NCBI GenBank assembly: GCA_022843645.1
Contig: JALHNF010000033.1
Span: 1 to 7,724, forward strand
Direction: 5' to 3'
DNA: 7,724 nt
Source of the DNA: Minisyncoccota bacterium
GTDB lineage: Bacteria > Patescibacteriota > Minisyncoccia > Phycocordibacterales > UBA5272
The notes beneath the pieces were generated by a model. It was not told the DNA's origin. It did not search any database and was given only the letters and a program-made list of their open reading frames with translations. This document shows positions 5,167-7,724 of this stretch, piece after piece (the first letter of the stretch is position 1; each line of letters starts with the position of its first letter). The position numbers and the translations under genes were made by a program.

Positions 5167-7515
5167 GTGAGCCAAAGCCATGATAGAATACATCTATATA
5201 GTGTGCGTACGTTTTTAAACACAAAGTATACTTGGTTTATAAGCGCAGTGTTTGTTGCTGTGGTCTTTTTGTTTGGGTCTATGCAGTACGCAGGAGCACA
5301 AAGAGCGGACATTGACCAAGACATCATCGATCGAATACGTTACTGCGAAACACCACAGGGACAGGCTCAAGACCCAGACTGTCGTACTATTACTCAAAGT
5401 AAGCCTCCTGCGAGCGCTGCAGGATGTAGTATACTTTCAGACCCGGGCGGATGTTTAAAGGAATACGCAATAAGTTTGTTTGACAAAACAATACTCCCTC
5501 TTTTTGCGGGAATATTACAACTTTCTTCGTACTTATTTGAGGCAACCATATGGATTGGGGTCGTAAACTTTGGTTTTATATTAGGCGGTGACGACTCTTG
5601 GATAGAAAACGTCTGGGGACTAGTGCGAGACATTTTGAATATTGGCGTTATCTTTGTACTTCTCTATACAGCGATACAGATTATTATCGGCCGAGGAGTG
5701 GAGGTAAAAAAAGTAATCGCAGGAGTCATTCTTTTTGGGGTGCTCACAAACTTTAGCCTCTTTTTCACCAAAGCAGCTGTTGATGTCTCAAACGTCATTG
5801 CGCTTGAGTTTTACAATCAAATGCGTCAGGTGAGTATCAATGAAATATCTTTCGAGAATGGCCTGGGGGCAGCAATCGTGAACACGACGGGGCTCGTTGG
5901 GCTATACACGCCACCTGATCCAAAAAACAACGTTGGTGGAGGAATAAATGATGGGGCTACTAAAAGTTCTTATCTGAAAGATAGCTTCATGTTTCGAATT
6001 GCAATGATTTTTGTATTCATCGCAGTATCTTTTATCTTTGTTCAAGCTGCATTTTTATTCTTGGCAAGAACACTCACTCTTATTTTCCTTCTCATTTTTT
6101 CACCTCTTATGTTTGCGGGTGGTATATTTGGGGCAATACAAAAATGGGTTGAGAGATGGCATAAAGAATTTATTGGACAAGTTATTTTTGCACCATTGTT
6201 CTTCATTCTTCTTTATGTGGCCCTTGTGGTGATGAATAATCTCAAAGGAACAGTGGACTCACAACTCGGAATCCTTACTGAGCAGGGTGAAGACTTTTTC
6301 CTTCCACTTGTAGTTATCCTCATCACAACAGGACTCATGGTATTTGCCTTTGCGCTGGCGCTTAATCAAGCAAAAGAATGGGCGGGGAGTGCTGGTGGGG
6401 TAGCGGTGAAGTGGGGAAACAAGTTCTCTGGATTTGTGGCAGGAGTTGGTTTGAGCGGAACAGCAATGGGACTTCGTACTGTGGGCAGAGTAGCGCAACT
6501 AGACAAGGTGTCTGCTTGGGCAAAAGACGCAAAAGGAATGCAGGGCACTCTTGCTCGAAGTATTGGTCTTGGAACACTAGAAAACAGAACGTTTGATGTA
6601 CGAAACTCAAAAATCGCAGGAAAGGTTGGGAGTGGAGTATCTGCGGCACTTGGAGCGGCGGGAGTAAATACAGGCGGGGTAAGTTTTGGCCCGGGCTCAA
6701 AAACAACGCTCAAGGATCCAGGTGTCATTGCACAAATACAAGAGAAGTATGATAAAGCAAAAAAAGAGGTTCAAAAACGGGCAGACGCTCGAGCGGAATC
6801 AAGGGTAGAAAAGATGTTAAAAGGCATCGAGGAAGAACAAGAAGAAAAAGGTATCCGGGCTGACTACTCTATCACCAAAGATACCGAAGTGGCATACATT
6901 GGCGCCGATGGAAATGTTGTGAAGGTAGCTCGGCCAGATGGGGAGACGGACAAAGCGTGGAGTGAAAAGATCAAGGAGGCGAACGCTAAAAACAAGAAGC
7001 ATCTTGAGTTTCTCAAACAAAAAAAGCTTGAGGAGGGCGCAGCGAGTTTATTGACTGATATAAACAAGCGGAGTTTAGGTTTCAAGGGTGGTTTTCTTGG
7101 GCTTGGAGCTCGAGATGCTATTGCTGAATATCAAGCGCGTCAAAAAGTTACTAAGAAGTTTAAAGAGAGTGATGAGGCAAAACTTAAAGACTTTACACAA
7201 AATCTAAAAACATACACAGACTTGCTTGGAATTTCAGAAGACGACCTTCTCACAATAGGTTCAAGTGATGTGCTCGCTCACTGGTCTACGGTTGCCGAGC
7301 ACGAACAGGAGCTCCTTAAGACACACAATAGAAAACCAGAAGCTGCACTCGATAAATCTGACGCCAACTACAAAACATGGGCAAAAACAAAGCGTGATAT
7401 CGAGAAACGCCTACAAACGGCAAAAAGTGCAAAAAGTAAAATCGCGGAACTCAACAAAAAAATAGAGGCCGAGAAGAAAAAGAAAGAGGAGGATAAAGGA
7501 AAAGATACCAAGTAA
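5167..7515 (+). CDS. VirB6/TrbL-like type IV secretion polytopic membrane protein with long charged tail
   Basis: The 782-residue product (GTG start) opens with a signal-like hydrophobic segment (about 24-44). A short exported stretch follows with four cysteines (60, 72, 87, 96). The membrane domain has about seven further helices (106-138, 157-175, 182-200, 275-298, 300-322, 336-356, 378-399). Helices 300-322 (RTLTLIFLLIFSPLMFAGGI) followed by QKWVERWHKEF resemble the VirB6/TrbL family, whose members form part of the inner-membrane channel of type IV secretion systems. Residues about 400-520 are Gly/Ala-rich, and 520-782 is highly charged, helical and Lys/Glu-rich, ending in a KKKEEDKGKDTK-type tail; it is probably cytoplasmic. 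An in-frame GTG at 5203 would give a 770-residue protein starting MRTFLNTKYTW, a better signal-peptide start; a possible -10 lies just before it. Neither start has a Shine-Dalgarno sequence. The stop and reading frame are certain; the start is not. Confidence 0.85.
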   Translation: MSQSHDRIHLYSVRTFLNTKYTWFISAVFVAVVFLFGSMQYAGAQRADIDQDIIDRIRYCETPQGQAQDPDCRTITQSKPPASAAGCSILSDPGGCLKEYAISLFDKTILPLFAGILQLSSYLFEATIWIGVVNFGFILGGDDSWIENVWGLVRDILNIGVIFVLLYTAIQIIIGRGVEVKKVIAGVILFGVLTNFSLFFTKAAVDVSNVIALEFYNQMRQVSINEISFENGLGAAIVNTTGLVGLYTPPDPKNNVGGGINDGATKSSYLKDSFMFRIAMIFVFIAVSFIFVQAAFLFLARTLTLIFLLIFSPLMFAGGIFGAIQKWVERWHKEFIGQVIFAPLFFILLYVALVVMNNLKGTVDSQLGILTEQGEDFFLPLVVILITTGLMVFAFALALNQAKEWAGSAGGVAVKWGNKFSGFVAGVGLSGTAMGLRTVGRVAQLDKVSAWAKDAKGMQGTLARSIGLGTLENRTFDVRNSKIAGKVGSGVSAALGAAGVNTGGVSFGPGSKTTLKDPGVIAQIQEKYDKAKKEVQKRADARAESRVEKMLKGIEEEQEEKGIRADYSITKDTEVAYIGADGNVVKVARPDGETDKAWSEKIKEANAKNKKHLEFLKQKKLEEGAASLLTDINKRSLGFKGGFLGLGARDAIAEYQARQKVTKKFKESDEAKLKDFTQNLKTYTDLLGISEDDLLTIGSSDVLAHWSTVAEHEQELLKTHNRKPEAALDKSDANYKTWAKTKRDIEKRLQTAKSAKSKIAELNKKIEAEKKKKEEDKGKDTK
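5181..5189 (+). promoter_or_regulatory. possible extended -10 (TGATAGAAT) before or inside the VirB6-like gene start
   Basis: TG-A-TAGAAT matches the extended -10 pattern with one mismatch in the hexamer. Transcription would start near 5197, about six bases before the in-frame GTG at 5203, giving a very short leader. If real it would provide an internal promoter for the VirB6-like gene and favour 5203 as its start. No -35 is seen, and AT-rich matches of this kind occur by chance. Confidence 0.3.
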
Positions 7516-7517
7516 AT

Positions 7518-7724
7518 ATGAAAGAAATTCTTGAATTCGAACAGCTCCCACCAAACATCAAAGCAGCAATCACTGACCCTGGTTTTAACCTTGCAATTGA
7601 GCGCTTTTGCGATACCCATACTGTTTCTGAACAAGTAATACGGCGTTTTATAGAAACCAAAATCACGGATGTTGCTTTTGGATCGACAAGTATCGAGTCT
7701 TGTGTGGAAGAAATATCTGCTGTG
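7518..7724 (+). CDS. small unrecognised protein, N-terminal part (3' end outside window)
   Basis: The frame stays open for 69 codons from the ATG at 7518 to the window edge. It begins MKEILEFEQLPPNIKAAITD and continues with PGFNLAIERFCDTHTVSEQV and an acidic segment IESCVEEISAV. No signal peptide or membrane segment is visible, so it is probably cytoplasmic. It loosely recalls small helical Patescibacterial proteins with an LP...I...D.F start and a later phenylalanine- and valine-rich motif, but I cannot name a family. It begins two bases after the TAA of the VirB6-like gene with no Shine-Dalgarno sequence at the usual distance, so it is probably in the same transcript and translationally coupled. 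Confidence 0.75.
   Translation, partial: MKEILEFEQLPPNIKAAITDPGFNLAIERFCDTHTVSEQVIRRFIETKITDVAFGSTSIESCVEEISAV

Noticed and set aside
6362..6728. Two overlapping minus-strand open frames of 114 and 120 codons
   Set aside because: They are antisense to the Gly/Ala-rich part of the VirB6-like gene, and their Pro/Leu/Ala richness is what the complement of such codons produces.
7487..7500. AGGAGG and AAAGGA as a ribosome binding site for the last gene
   Set aside because: They lie 25 and 17 bases before the ATG at 7518, too far for a normal Shine-Dalgarno interaction, and sit in the purine-rich Lys/Glu codons of the preceding gene.

Overview
The window looks like chromosome of a Candidate Phyla Radiation (Patescibacteria) bacterium, most likely a Parcubacteria-type lineage. 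This rests on recognition, not a search. Several proteins carry sequence signatures I associate with that group: the GPPRGG small secreted protein, the TSP3-repeat membrane protein, the secreted Cys-rich protein with WINNGF and QLELADE motifs, and a VirB6/TrbL-like protein with a long charged tail. TGA is used as a normal stop (rsmA), which argues against the recoded Gracilibacteria/SR1 groups. Genes are tightly packed, and no stretch over 300 bases lacks a gene.

Left part (1-1186, plus strand): the 3' end of a UvrD/PcrA-type superfamily 1 helicase gene overlaps by one base the start of rsmA (ksgA), the 16S rRNA adenine dimethyltransferase. These are housekeeping genes for DNA repair and ribosome maturation. 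A small gene on the minus strand (1510-1175) converges on rsmA and overlaps its last 12 bases. It encodes a 111-residue exported protein with four cysteines in its mature part.

Centre and right (1530-7724, plus strand): a run of five closely spaced genes begins at a divergent promoter shared with the small minus-strand gene. In order they encode: (1) an N-terminally anchored protein with two thrombospondin type 3 calcium-binding repeats and a helical domain; (2) a 569-residue exported protein with 12 cysteines and a C-terminal beta-rich, Ig-like domain; (3) a protein with a soluble, coiled N-terminal half and a C-terminal multi-pass membrane half; (4) a 782-residue VirB6/TrbL-like polytopic membrane protein with a tail of nearly 400 residues; (5) the start of a small unrecognised protein. 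All but the last have export or membrane signals. The run therefore looks like part of an envelope-spanning machine related to type IV secretion. Neither the ATPases (VirB4/VirD4) nor the substrate lies in the window, so the function is inference.

Expression signals are unusual. The start codons have no convincing Shine-Dalgarno sequence. The two divergent genes at 1510 and 1530 appear to be leaderless: each has a -10 hexamer ending 7 bases before its ATG, and the two hexamers overlap. The downstream genes probably rely on translational coupling or other SD-independent initiation.
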